From NCBI GenBank assembly GCA_013398295.1, contig VZSF01004752.1, positions 43,548-107,547 on the forward strand: DNA of 64,000 nt, read 5' to 3'. Made by a program: the position numbers and the translations under genes. Below, one piece after another: positions 12,641 to 24,011 of this stretch. Within the stretch, counting starts at the first letter, position 1. Each line of letters opens with the position of its first letter. The notes beneath the pieces were generated by a model. It had not been told where the DNA came from. It did not search any database and saw only the letters and a program-made list of their open reading frames with translations. Source of the DNA: Chionis minor. Taxonomy: Eukaryota > Chordata > Aves > Charadriiformes > Chionididae.

Positions 12641-12664
12641 TTTTTTTTTTTAATTTTTTTTTTT
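12641..12664. repeat. T-rich homopolymer tract
   Basis: T11-AA-T11 low-complexity tract. The surrounding 12081-13223 shows no gene; the minus-strand open frame at 12445-12876 crosses this tract and therefore contains a poly-lysine stretch, which argues against it being real. Confidence 0.85.
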
Positions 12665-13223
12665 AGCTCTCGCAGTCCTTGACGTGTAGCAGTTTTTATC
12701 TCATGGCAACATTTAAAATGTGTCTTTCCCAGGTGTGGTTGCGTGTGTGAATTTGGAAAGGAAAGCATCATGCCCTGCCCCATGCTGTGCGCTGACGAGG
12801 TCAATATTTGGAGCGAGGACTCGCATTTTTCTTTATGAGGTTCAATGTCACTCTCTGCATGGGGCCCTTCTGTCACCTCAGTACAGAAGAAAATGACCTG
12901 GGGAAGTGAAACTCGTTTAGAAACACCTTATTTTTTCCATGGGATCAACTCTTTTGCCTGTCAGTACATGTGTCCTCTCCCTACAAATGGAAACAACAAT
13001 ACTGAAGAGCAAGCGCCAAAACCAAGACAAAGAATAATTTAAGATCAAACGACAGGGCAAATGGTAAAGTTTCATTAGTACCCTTCCCACTAACCACTTG
13101 CCCTGCTGCACAGCTCCTCCTGCACCTGAGAACAGTATGAGCTACCAAGGACAGGAATCCCGTCTCTGTTTCTCCGACAGGAGATGCATTAAATGCAAAA
13201 CCAGCAGCAGTTTAATTTTCATG

Positions 13224-13254
13224 ACAACAACAATAACAACAACAACAACAACAA
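13224..13254. repeat. (AAC)n microsatellite
   Basis: Interrupted ACA/AAC trinucleotide repeat of about 31 bp with one AAT variant unit. Confidence 0.92.
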
Positions 13255-13319
13255 AGCTCTTTTTTTCTTCCGTATAGTTATTTAATGTCCCTCCTTTATA
13301 GGCCAGCCTTCAGAATCAC

Positions 13320-13570
13320 GGCACGAATGATTTTACTGGCTATCTGACTGCCATTCTCTTTAACACAGTCTGTGGTTCGCTAGTTGATGATAGCTTAAGT
13401 GGAATTTAATTGGTAACATATTGTCAGTTGAATTAGAGGCCATATGATACGAATTTAAACCTTGGTAATTTTTGCATAAAGAACAATCTGTCAACAAATC
13501 ACAGCAAGGAAAACAGCCATAAATCAGTTTGTCGGGTTTATTAGTAAATGCAGAAGTTTTCTTGTCTTGT
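13320..13570. promoter_or_regulatory. Candidate conserved non-coding element
   Basis: A compact AT-rich, low-repeat block with many TAAT/ATTA-like words (GGAATTTAATTGGTAAC, TTGAATTAGAG, GGTTTATTAGTAAATG) and a few retained CpGs. No open frame of interest crosses it. Assignment as regulatory rests on composition and motif density only. Confidence 0.3.
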
Positions 13571-14559
13571 TTGACTAGACCCTCTCTTTTCTAGCTGCCA
13601 GAAAATGTTTCTCGAGATGCAGGTAGCTTTGTAGGTGTGCAGATTTTATGCTTCCCGTGCACGGGGATGCACATAAACACGCACAGGGATGTACGCCATT
13701 GCGGACCACTGGGGATAATGACCTAGGCAGCTCCTCCAGCCCTGTCTTCCTAAATAGATCAAACTGCAGCACCACACATAGGTGCGCCACAGAGTCACAC
13801 CCACGTACATTTAGCCATATAGGCTGAGGCTACATTCAGAGGAGGACGTTGCACTTTCTCTGTGCCTCTGTATTTCTGCTGACTGGTTTTGCATCATTAT
13901 GCTTCCCCTGACAGATTGGCTTTTTTTTTCCCCTGAAGATTGATGATAAAACTTTCCTGGCTCGAAGCTGGGATATTGACATAGTCCTTTTCTTCCCCCC
14001 CCCCCCCCCCCCCCGAAATCGTGCAGTTCTGAAGCCATTTTTCCAGCTCTGGCAATATTCATCCCTGTAGAGTGTTCCCCTAGCATGGATTGTATCACAA
14101 GTGATCGAGCTGGCTTCGTGACATGAAGCAGAGCTGGCTTTATTGTGCAAGCCAGGTGAAACACAGAGAAGGATGGGTTGACCTACAGCATCTCGACGAG
14201 AGGGACTGCCTCCCCCACCTGTAGAAACACGGCATGTGGCCACATCTCCTAGGAAGCCCTTCTCAGGGGTGTCAGAAAGGGGCCCTGTAAATCACCTAGC
14301 AGAGTCCCCTTATTTTTGGGTAGACGCCCGCTATGGGGTGTACATGTGCACCCTGTTCCTCTCCCCCACTGCACACCTACTGGCACCGGTTGTCCTCTGA
14401 TGCTGGCCTACATCTACCAAGCAGAAGCCATCCTCTACCCTACAGGGACACCGAGGTCTCCCCTGTGGTTTGCATCTTACAGGATTATTTTTTCTTAATG
14501 GTCAAGAATATGCAAAGTGAGAGAAGGTAAGGCGCCGATCGAACAGATATCCATCCAGT
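13571..14559. other. Non-coding sequence with C20 tract
   Basis: Moderate-GC unique sequence. Two overlapping minus-strand open frames (13811-14164 and 13836-14243) run through the C20 tract, giving poly-glycine segments, and are not credible genes. An AAGGTAAG donor-like word at 14525-14532 has no exon context. Confidence 0.55.
13995..14014. repeat. C20 homopolymer
   Basis: Twenty consecutive C (G20 on the minus strand). Such a run can adopt G-quadruplex or i-motif structures and is prone to length error in assembly. Confidence 0.9.
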
Positions 14560-15010
14560 GGGCATCATTATGAAAAAGACGGGAAACCACAAAAAAGTCC
14601 CCCATGAATATTTTATTTAAAAGGACGCCTTATGTATTGCGATTACCCTTGGGTGACAGCGACTGACAGAGCATGTCTATCACTCACGATAAAAATTGCT
14701 GGATGATCTGCACCGCCGTTCATAAGCGTGATATAAAGTACAGTAGTTGTTACAGCGGCATAATGTTCCTATGCGGTAACAAATATACTACGCAGAGACA
14801 TGCACATAATTAAAATGACGCTCGCTGGCTTGCTAGCACCGTTTGCCAAAGAATAAGTTGCATGCAAGTGGATTTGCATACAAATGAGATACTGTCAGAA
14901 CAATAATGGGACTTTGATAAGACCACATACTCATGTCATTAAGTCACTTCAGTAGCTAAGGAATATTTAGTTAGCATTAAACGAGGATAAAAGTTGATCA
15001 TTTCCCCTTC
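14560..15010. promoter_or_regulatory. Strongest candidate conserved non-coding element
   Basis: About 450 bp without repeats, AT-rich but with many preserved CpGs (GGACGCC, ATTGCGATTACC, ATCTGCACCGCCGTTC, GCGGTAAC, ACGCTCGC). It holds a POU octamer ATTTGCAT at 14872-14879 that is continued as ATTTGCATACAAAT to 14885, plus AACAAT (SOX-like), GGATTT and several ATTA cores. This mix of CpG retention and transcription-factor words in an AT-rich desert is what deeply conserved developmental enhancers look like. No coding frame fits. Conservation could not be tested here. Confidence 0.42.
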
Positions 15011-15433
15011 CCTCCAAATTAAAACAAAAGCCAGCAAAGGTACATCCAGTTAAAAACACTAGGACATTTTTAAACTGAAAAGATACCACTTTTAATGCCA
15101 TCTTTTAGAAGTTTTATGTTGTACTGTGGAATTAAAATTGTACTTTTCAACACAGAAACAAAACCTATTTATTGTTAAGAGCTATTTCACTGAGACTCCA
15201 TGTCACCCACCTGCTTGGTAAGCACAGCCGTAGTACGGTGTGTGATTTTTTAAAAATAAATAGAAATTTAAAAGAAGACATTTGAATTAATGCTTATATT
15301 TAGTTTTATGCTTAAGTGTAATTAAATCAGCATAGATTAAATACCTACTGAAGTCTTCTAGTGAATCAAGAGCCTTCAAATCCTCCTATTTTTTTTTATG
15401 TACTTGGAGACCTTTTGGAAATGTCTGAACTTT

Positions 15434-15505
15434 GGACTTGATCCAGCCATGCTGAAATCAATGGGAATTTTTCCATTGACTTCAGTGAAAACAGGTCCTT
15501 TGGGA
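15434..15505. repeat. Degenerate palindromic repeat (CATTGACTTCA type)
   Basis: An imperfect inverted repeat has arms at 15453-15466 (TGAAATCAATGGGA) and 15471-15484 (TTCCATTGACTTCA). It is flanked by GACTTGATCC on the left and a partial counterpart AGGTCC on the right. From memory this resembles a widespread ancient amniote palindromic repeat family, common in turtles and crocodilians, with CCATTGACTTCAATGG cores and GATCAGGCCC ends. I cannot recall its database name. Probably a very old non-autonomous element remnant. Confidence 0.5.
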
Positions 15506-18500
15506 ACAGTCTGAACTGAGATGTATTGCTCTGCTTAGCTGGTAAAAAAACACCCTTTGGAAGACCATCTTATGGCAATCTGGAGGTCTGTACATCCTAT
15601 GTGTTTTAGAAGCAAACAGGCTTACAGTAATTTTGATGATTTTGCCTGTAAATAATCAGAGGAAAAGCTAAACACTGAAGTAAGAAGGTTTCAAAGGAAA
15701 ATTCGAGACTTAAAATAGTCTTTTGCTGGTGGTGGGAGACCTGATAACCCTGTATGGCAGGAAATGGTCTTGCAAATTCGTTAACTTCTTTTCTAACTTG
15801 AAAAATGGTGCAGGAGTCACTCAGAGGAGGGTAAAAATTAATATTAATGATTTCATTTTGACAGGAATGAACTCATTACCATGCATATTTCCAACGTTTT
15901 TCAACAGTTAATTTTAGCTGCTGAAAAAGACCTCTCTTGCTAACTGAAAATATGGTAATTTCACATTAAAAACTGTGTATTAAGAAGTCTTTCTTTGCCA
16001 AAGTTACAAGCGCTTGACAGGGTTTTATAAACCACACTGAGCACCTCACAAACTTTCAATCACACATTATGAGAGGACTCAAAAATCCAAAATTAAAATC
16101 AGTTGCCTTATTCCGTTTTTGTAATGTGTAATTTTTTTTAGTTACTGCTATTTTGACAAAACAACTAAGACATATGGACAAAATACATTGGCCCGTAAGA
16201 TTCCCTAGATTCTTTTAAGAGAGAAGATACAGCATTATGTTATAATAACTGTCACTTCCAGTGATAAAAGGTATACTGTTTTATTTGCAGAGAGAAGAAT
16301 TAGCAGCTATAAAAAATAAACAGTAGCTGATGTAAGACAAATTCACGGTAAGATGAATGCCTTCATTTAACCTCTGGCACATTGAGTCTTGGGCACTACT
16401 TTTATGGTTTGCCAGCAAAACCTTTCTTTGGATGCCGGTGGGCTCCAGAGGGTTCCTGGGAAGCTCTAGGTGATGAAATGTACTTCTCTTCTTTTTTGTT
16501 CAAGATAGACAAACCCACCTGAAGATTCGGAAGATTTTGAAACAGTGCCACTATCAAACTGGCCATTTTAACAAAATCTTGCAGAGGAGCCTGCGACGCT
16601 TTCGAAAGGCACGGCAGGAAGCCTTCCCCAGGTCGCTCTGCTGTCGCAGGGGCAGCTGGAAGGGATGGGGCATCACACCAAATGGTGGGGCTTGCTCCTC
16701 CGTCCCCAGTCGCTCCCCTTCCCCAGCCCTGCTGCCGATCCTCCCACCGTTTTCGGCTTCCCAAAAGCCACGCTCTAATGATCCGCCTGTGGAGCCTGGG
16801 GCGAGCAGTGCAGGAGCCCTCTCGGTGCCACGTGTGAGCTATGTACTGATAAAACAAGGCAAATAACTCCCTCCCAATGCTGTCAAACTTGCAAAATACA
16901 CAGCCCGCAAAACAAAGGACATTGCCTTTATTTCCTTTCCATTCTAATCATCTTCAGGGCTATTTGTAACAATAGTAGGCATAACACTGCCAAGCGCAAA
17001 TGTGATTTCCAAGTTGGAGTTCCTTTCAGAAAATGGATTAGTTCAATTTTCCAGATGTCAGACAGGTGTGCAGTTAACTATACGCTGGAATTCAGTTTTG
17101 GTGATTAACACTCGTAATGACTATTTGGCTATGAGAATCAGATCCTTATTTTCAAAACCTACCATTTATTGTTCTAGTACATTTACTTCACTTATAGCCA
17201 CCAGCCAAATCCAAGATCAGCTAGAAGGAAATTAAGAAACAATTTATTATGCTTGCGCTGTTTGTACAACATTCATCATGACTAGAAGAAAGTGACTGCA
17301 AAAAGGAGGAGTAAAGAGGTTTTATTCCAATGCAGAAAGAAATGAAGATGTGTCATCCAGTTCCATGTGGTGTTTTTGGGAAAATGATGAAAGAAAATGC
17401 ATTTGAAATTTACCCGTGTCACCTGCATCCCTTGGTCATTCACTTCCAGAGCAACCTGACCCCCAACTCCAAAAAATCCCCCACCTCCCAAGAATCCCCA
17501 GCATCTGCAATTAAGTGGCTTGGACTTGGAGTTATACAGATCAGTATCTTTGAAAGGTTGCTTTTGCAAGGAAAAGTAAAAACAGGGAAAATGCTTCTGT
17601 ATCAGCTTCTCTGACAGGGCAACCTTTGCTCATGCTGGCTTCTCATGTTTCATTTTGAATGGGCTGAAACTGGGCAGAGGAAATATGGGTCAGGACCAAA
17701 CGGAGGGAGAGCTGATCTTGCACTAAAAGCTTTACTCCCACGTCTGGATTCAACCCGAGGGTTTTGATTCTAGGCATCTCTGTATACCTTCATGATACTG
17801 GATAGACTTACAATGAAGTCGTAACACTTCAAGAAATTAATTAATCTATATGAGCTTAAAGCAAATAATTTGGAAAAGCAGTTCTATGTGGCCTTGATTC
17901 AGCAATAGATTTGATTTCGAAGGAGCTGCTGATACGCTTGAAATCATGTAAATGCTATGTCATATGCGGGAGAGTCTAGTGCTGTGGTTTATATGTTGTA
18001 TTGCTGGTATTGATCCCAAAAGTATTGTTCACTGACTGCTTGTTAATTAGATGCCGTTAATAAATCAATAAACTTCTTTGATCCTGATTTGGTTTTTCCT
18101 GCAGCAGATGTAATCTATGTTTAGCCATTGTGGGTAGGCAACAAGGTTGTGACCGCTCTGTGCAGCCCGAGAAAAGAAGTATGCAATAGTCACTGATGGG
18201 AATTTTCAGCATAATAAAACATGTCTCCATCCTAACAGTGAAGCGAGGGTGTAAAACTTACGTATTGTAAGTGAACACAAGAAGGAACCAGGAGATAACA
18301 GAGGTCAATTTGGCTTGGTAAGCATGGCATGTATTTTTCCAGGCTTGTTAAGGCTACTGAGATCCTGCTCAGTCTGTCAGCCTCGCACCGTTTTAAATCT
18401 GCTTCCAGTTCCAGGCGAGCGAGACTTCCTTGGGCACTTTCTTGAATGCTTCTCTCTTTCACAAACACACCTACACAACATCTTGCTGGTTGTCAAGCTT

Positions 18501-20852
18501 CAACAGCCTTTTCTGAGCTGTCATAGCACTGCTCTATTTCGCAGATGCCAAAATACCTTAACTTGACCCAGTCCCTCAGGAGGTTCTTTTAAAATTGCCT
18601 TACTGACATTTTAACAAGGGCCTTTGTATAAAGACCCAGTAAAGACTGCTGGATGCGGTTGTTCCACTTTGCAATTTTTGTGCCCAGATATTATGGTATT
18701 ATACTTTTTTTTCAGTGAACAGAATTAAAACTTATACCTGGCAAAATACCAGATGGAGTTAGAAGAAAAAAAGTGACATTTCCTTTTCCAATTGAAGGTA
18801 GACATTAGAAAATAACCTCTTCAGATATTTTTCACTCATTTTTATTAATTTTCAGGATAGCGTCAGATGAAACATGGACTAGTTCTTTTCTGGGTCAGGC
18901 TCCGTGACAGTGAATTAGTGTAGGTGGAAGCAATAATAACTCCAAGGAACACTGTGAAAGCAACATCATATAAAGGTCTCTCAGCGCCTTTGAAGATATG
19001 TTATGGGTCAGATCTCCTTCACTATCCTTGCTTGGTTGAGCAATACGAGCAGAACTGGGCCTAGAGAGACCTCTCCTGTCACAGCGCAGGCCCATCTTAA
19101 CCTCAGCTCACACGATCCCCTTGTTCCACCAGCACAAGCGTTTGAGACACGTGATGGCCCAGATCTCAGCGTCTGGCCCAAATTGGCAGCCAAACCCCAA
19201 ACCTAACAAACACGAGGCTCGTGGGGGGAGGAGATTCCCTGTGTTGAGCTTTGGCTATCATGGGAAAAAGCGAGTAAAGGTCTAGGGAATTTGAGAGAGC
19301 CTGAAAACTTGCCCACTTTTCCCAACGATGTTGAGTGGTGCAGTAATGGGTGACAGGGAGTGGCTGCAGCTCTCCTTAGGACCTCGCCTTGCATGGTGCC
19401 CTTGGAGCGCTACACCTACAGTATCACCCCTAAAAATGCCATCCAAATTGAGCTGTTTTCCAAACAAAATGCTTTACTGGACTGAGCTTGCCCCTATTAA
19501 AGCATGGGAAGACCTAGTATGTGCGAGGAGAAGGAGGAGAAGGCGAGTAGGAAAGGCAGAAAGGGAAAGCAAAGTTATGCGATAAATTTGTTTAGCATTT
19601 AAATATCACAGTGATGAATATAACCTAGATGGGAGAAGCCCATGGGGCTTTTCACACATTTTAAGGTGTGAACCCACTTAAGTGATTTCCTGGAACACGT
19701 CCCCAAAATTTACTTATCTCTTTAGCAAAGGCAAACAATGCTAAATACTGAGGGTTTTAATCAAGTCAAACAATTAAGAGAAAAGTATTCTTAAATTCAC
19801 TGTGCAACTTGAGCCAATTATAATCCCAAAGCAGAATGGTGAAGCCAGTGTTAATCAGCCAGAAAAGGGAGTCATCAGGTCAAACTTACATCTCAAAGAG
19901 CTACAGTAGAAGCCCATTAACAAAAAAAGAGAAATAATGCTATAAGTTTTGATAAGTTCTGAAATAATCAGGATTTGGCAGTTTAGGTTGTTGTTTTTTT
20001 TAAAAAGAAGATTGTATTTTGTAGGCCAATTATTCAAAATCAGGCATGTTTTTTCCAGTGCTATCTGTGTTTTGGAATAGTCCTCTTTAGGTCCAAATCT
20101 GATTTTTAAAACATTTATTTATAATCTTTTGCATTAATTATTAAAAAAAAATCTTTTAACTATGTTCAAATGAATATGTCAGTATCGGTATTGCCGTTCA
20201 AAGTTGTTTTGCATTAGAAAGTGCAACAGCTTTTCCCCCAATTTTTCCATCGGGAAAGCTGTTTTTGTAAGATCACACGTTCATTCAAAACCAGCTCAGT
20301 GGCTGGCTGACCCAACACCCCATTCACTTTCAAAAAAAAGTGTTTTCATGTTTGTTTCTGTAGCTTGGATCTGGGTCTTTATCACTCTGCTCCCTTCACC
20401 CTAGTGCTTTATTCAACCTGACAAAGCTTTGGGGTGGGTTGTTTGTGCTTTTTTTTTTTTTCCCTTTTATACAGTGCAGCTGCAAAAACCCTCTTACAAT
20501 GTGTCAATTTTAATATTTGCTTCCTCCACCGATGCACAAACGAGTATATCAAGGTCTCCCTTCGGGGAAGCAGCAAATGCAGTTGGTGATGCTGTACCAC
20601 ACAGTGCTTCTAACAGCACCAGGGCGGCTGGTCTCGGAGCTGAGAAACCTACCTGCTCCCTCAGGCTACTCCTTTCTCTCCCTCCTTCACCCTCCTCATC
20701 GTCTTCATCTTCCTGGCAAGACGTGATGCTGCTGCCTCAGTGAGGCTGGGACTCGTGCTGGTCTCATAGGAAGACTCAGGGACCAGTAAATGCTTGCAAC
20801 TATTGGGACACTTTCTGGAAGCCTTTTCCACCAGGATCCAAAGTGAATGAGG
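15506..20852. other. Non-coding sequence, no gene recognised
   Basis: AT-rich unique sequence. Short open frames at 16402-16866 on both strands overlap each other. A purine-rich AGGAG/AAGG tract lies near 19525-19550. T-runs occur at 18706-18713 and about 20450-20462. No mobile element or RNA gene was recognised. Confidence 0.6.
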
Positions 20853-21505
20853 ATCACAGAATCACAGAAAGTTAAGGGTTGGAAGGGACCATCATCTGGT
20901 CCAACCCTCCTGCCAGAGAAGGTCCGCCTACAGCAGGTTGCACAGGATGGCATCCAGGGTAAGTTTGGGATGTCTCCAGAGTCGGAGACTCCACCACCTC
21001 TCTGGGCAGCCTGTGCCAGTGCTCTGCCACCCTCAAAGGGAAGAAGTTCCTCCTCATGTTCAGATGGAACTTCCTATATTTGATTTTATACCCATTGCCC
21101 CTTGTCCTGCCACTGGGTACTACTGAAAAAAGCCTGGCCCCCTCCTCCTGGCACCCTCCCTTTAAGTATTTGTAAATATTGATGAGATCCCCCCTCAGCC
21201 TTCTCTTCTCCAGACTAAAAAGACCCAACTCCCTCAGCCTTTCCTCATAAGAAAGATGTTCCAGCCCCCTAATCATCTCTGTAGCCCTTCGCTGTACCCT
21301 CTCCAGCAGTTCCCTGTCCTCCTTGAACTGGGGGGCCCAGAACTGGACACAGTACTCAAGTTGAGGTTTCACCAGGGCAGAGTAGGGGGGGAGGATGACC
21401 TCCCTCGACCTGCTTGCCACACTCCTCTTGATGCAGCCCAGGATACCATTGGCCTTCTTGGCCACAAGGGCACTGGGAATCTTGGCCACAAGATTGCACT
21501 GGCAA
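20853..21505 (-). mobile_element. CR1 LINE, 5'-truncated copy with RT C-terminal frame
   Basis: A minus-strand CR1 copy ends at about 20853 with ATTCTGTGATTCTGTGAT-type terminal repeats after the GGTTGGA block. Translation gives the C-terminal part of the CR1 reverse-transcriptase protein. Recognisable blocks are [33 protein letters not shown], a VQRRAT motif, [20 protein letters not shown] and [20 protein letters not shown]. The frame is open for about 170 codons before a one-base difference near 20953-20965, relative to the 26.36 kb copy, shifts it. The catalytic part of the polymerase is missing, so it cannot move. Near the truncated 5' end a stretch of about 24 bp is tandemly duplicated (21457-21503). 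The copy abuts an A23 run on the plus strand. By eye it is about 94% identical to the copy at 26.36 kb over their shared 5' part. Confidence 0.95.
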
Positions 21506-21527
21506 GCAGGCCTCAAGAAGGAATTAG

Positions 21528-21550
21528 AAAAAAAAAAAAAAAAAAAAAAA
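21528..21550. repeat. A23 homopolymer beside the CR1 5' junction
   Basis: Twenty-three A lie about 20 bp beyond the truncated 5' end of the minus-strand CR1 copy (T23 upstream of it on the minus strand). CR1 does not make poly(A) tails, so the run is unlikely to be part of that element. It may be a pre-existing T-rich insertion site. Confidence 0.85.
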
Positions 21551-23954
21551 GGGCGTTCGGGGCCTTTGTTTTCACTGCTTGTTGTTTCTACGTATTTGAC
21601 TAGGGTTGAAATCGGCCTTCATTTTCTCTTTGTTCATGAAGACTGATTTTCAGAAGTGCTGAACGTGCCATCTGCCACATGTGGAACGGGGAGGACTTGC
21701 AGGACATTCGCACCTTGGAACATAGGGGCAAGTCCAGCTTAAGCTGGATTCCCAAAACCCAAAGGAATTTAAACTTTCCAGAGAGCACTCAAAAATTTTG
21801 TCAAACATTGATAGGGACAAGAAGACTTAGCACCCAAGGGGAGGATACATTAAGCAGCTTTTCTTTTTTTTTTTTTCCTCCCTTGAAATTGTGAGATGAA
21901 AAGTGTAGTAGAAACGCAAACTGCCACTGTCACAGCTGTTCTCAGAGCCAGTAAGGTCACTTGCCTTTTTTCTTTGAGGCAAAATCACATAGCTATGATA
22001 TTTTTTTTTCTATGTCACTCCTACAAATACAGTTGTCATATCTTATTTTATACATAGAGCAGACATGAAGATTTTATTATTAGAAATTGTCTTTGCAAAT
22101 TGGCCATGCAATCAGACAACAGTTTAGTACCTAGTCATAACTTTACCTGGTCTGTATTACTGATTATTGCCATAAAGTTGAAAATCAAGGAAACTACTGA
22201 AGATTTTACTTTTGAGGAATATTTTTGAAATTGCACTCATGACTTTTCCGCTCTAATAATGCATAAGCTTTCATCAGTCACTTGAATTACCTAGCACTTT
22301 GTTTAATACTTCTGAAAGTACACCTTTAACAAAAAAGTGCGTGAGCTATAGCTTTAAGAGATTATTTAATGGACAGAATCTCAGATTTTTTACGGTTTTA
22401 TTGTTTGTCCCTTTATCTCATTGTATCAAAATTACAGAGTCACCTCAAATTACAACATCACCTCGGAGGACAGGATCTGATGATTTTTCAGAACACAGAT
22501 TTTTAGTAAAAATGGCTTCTCTTATACTGACAGAAATATTTACAAAAATAATGACACATGCAAGTCAGGTATGAGGTCTTGCAAGCAACTACTAGCTAGT
22601 ATAACGCTATCACTCTCTGCAGAGAGACTTGCGATTGCACACATATATTTACTTGTATGTTGTGCATATGCATCTATATACATTTAGGTACTTTGGGGAT
22701 AGGGAAATACATCTATATAAAGACGTGTATATCATCCTTGCTTGTAATCCTGTCTTTTTTAAGAATTCAGTGTGGAACTGTGGAAAGATAAAGGTTTCAT
22801 CATTTTGTCATCAGAAATTCTATGACATGCATAAAATTAGCATTTACGAGATCTTAGGTTGGTTGTAAAATTTCCTGTTGTTGAAACCTGGCTATGTAGA
22901 AGTAATTAATTTTGCTCAATTAGATTTTATAAAAATGCTTTTTTTGATTGCCACAGTATGAGATGTTTGATGTAATTTAACTGGAGTTCTGAGGGGGGTT
23001 TTACTGTCTGAGATAGAGTTGCCTATTCTCGAGCAAGCAAACTACTATACGACGTTATGTTTTGTGCTACTGTGTAATGAAATGCTATAATTGATATAGG
23101 TCTTTACCACACTGACTATCATACAGTACAATATAAAATAAATTACCAGAAAAGAACAGCATTTTTCTAATCCTATATGCTTATATAAAGCATTTCGGAT
23201 TGTCGCATTTTAGGGAAGTGACAATTATTCTCTCCATATTCACTTGATTCATGAATAGTGCAATTTTCAAGCATTTGTATGTGGTTAACAGTGCTCAAAG
23301 AAAAAAAGCCCCATAACAAATAGTCAAGTGGCTATAAACCAGATCCTTCCATGCTGACAGACTAATTAATCTGATCAGTCTTGAACACCAGTGTTTGTCA
23401 TGTGAGCAGTCAGCATTCAGCAGCAGCCAGCTCCAGCGGTCACCTATAAACGCTCCCCAGGTGCCTTGGGGCTGAATGCTGCTCTCATCAAAGCCAAAGG
23501 CAAAATGTTTACTGATCCCGGTTTTTAGAAAATCATCTAACATTGGCTTAGTCACTGCCACTTTCTCACCAAAAAAAAAGAAAAAACCCACAAAAAAAAA
23601 ACCCCAAACCAAAATGGTACGCTGAAAATTTTCTCCTCAAAAGCTGAATCACTGAGTTCCTAAGGATGGCTGCCTGTGATTTTGCCTGGCAGGAGCCTGC
23701 CCACCCAAGAGCAGTTTGGGAGCTGGAGGAAGAACCTGAACCTGACCTCCTCTTTGCTTCCTTGGCAGGCACAGAAGGAGCTTACAGAGCTTTACAGCCG
23801 CCTGTGGCCATACCCTCCTCCTTTACGACTGCAAATAGGTAGCTGTGGACTGAACTACTGTGTGCATGGATGTTAAGTGATAACGATTAAATGGTCAGGC
23901 TGTACCGTGGTAACAGCTCAGATTTGTAAGAAAATCTGTAAGAAAAGTGAATTC

Positions 23955-24011
23955 AAAACAATAAACAAACAAACAAACCAGCAAACAGAAGAATAAAAAA
24001 AAAAAAAACAA
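23955..24011. repeat. A-rich / (AAAC)n low-complexity tract
   Basis: AAAC tetramer units followed by GCAAACAG and an A14-type run. Confidence 0.85.

Noticed and set aside
12445..12876. 143-codon minus-strand frame
   Set aside because: Reads through a T-rich tract giving poly-lysine; no domain.
13811..14243. Minus-strand frames of 117 and 135 codons
   Set aside because: Both read through the C20 tract as poly-glycine; low-complexity artefacts.
20847..21603. Plus-strand open frames across the CR1 copy
   Set aside because: Antisense shadows of the minus-strand CR1 reverse-transcriptase frame.
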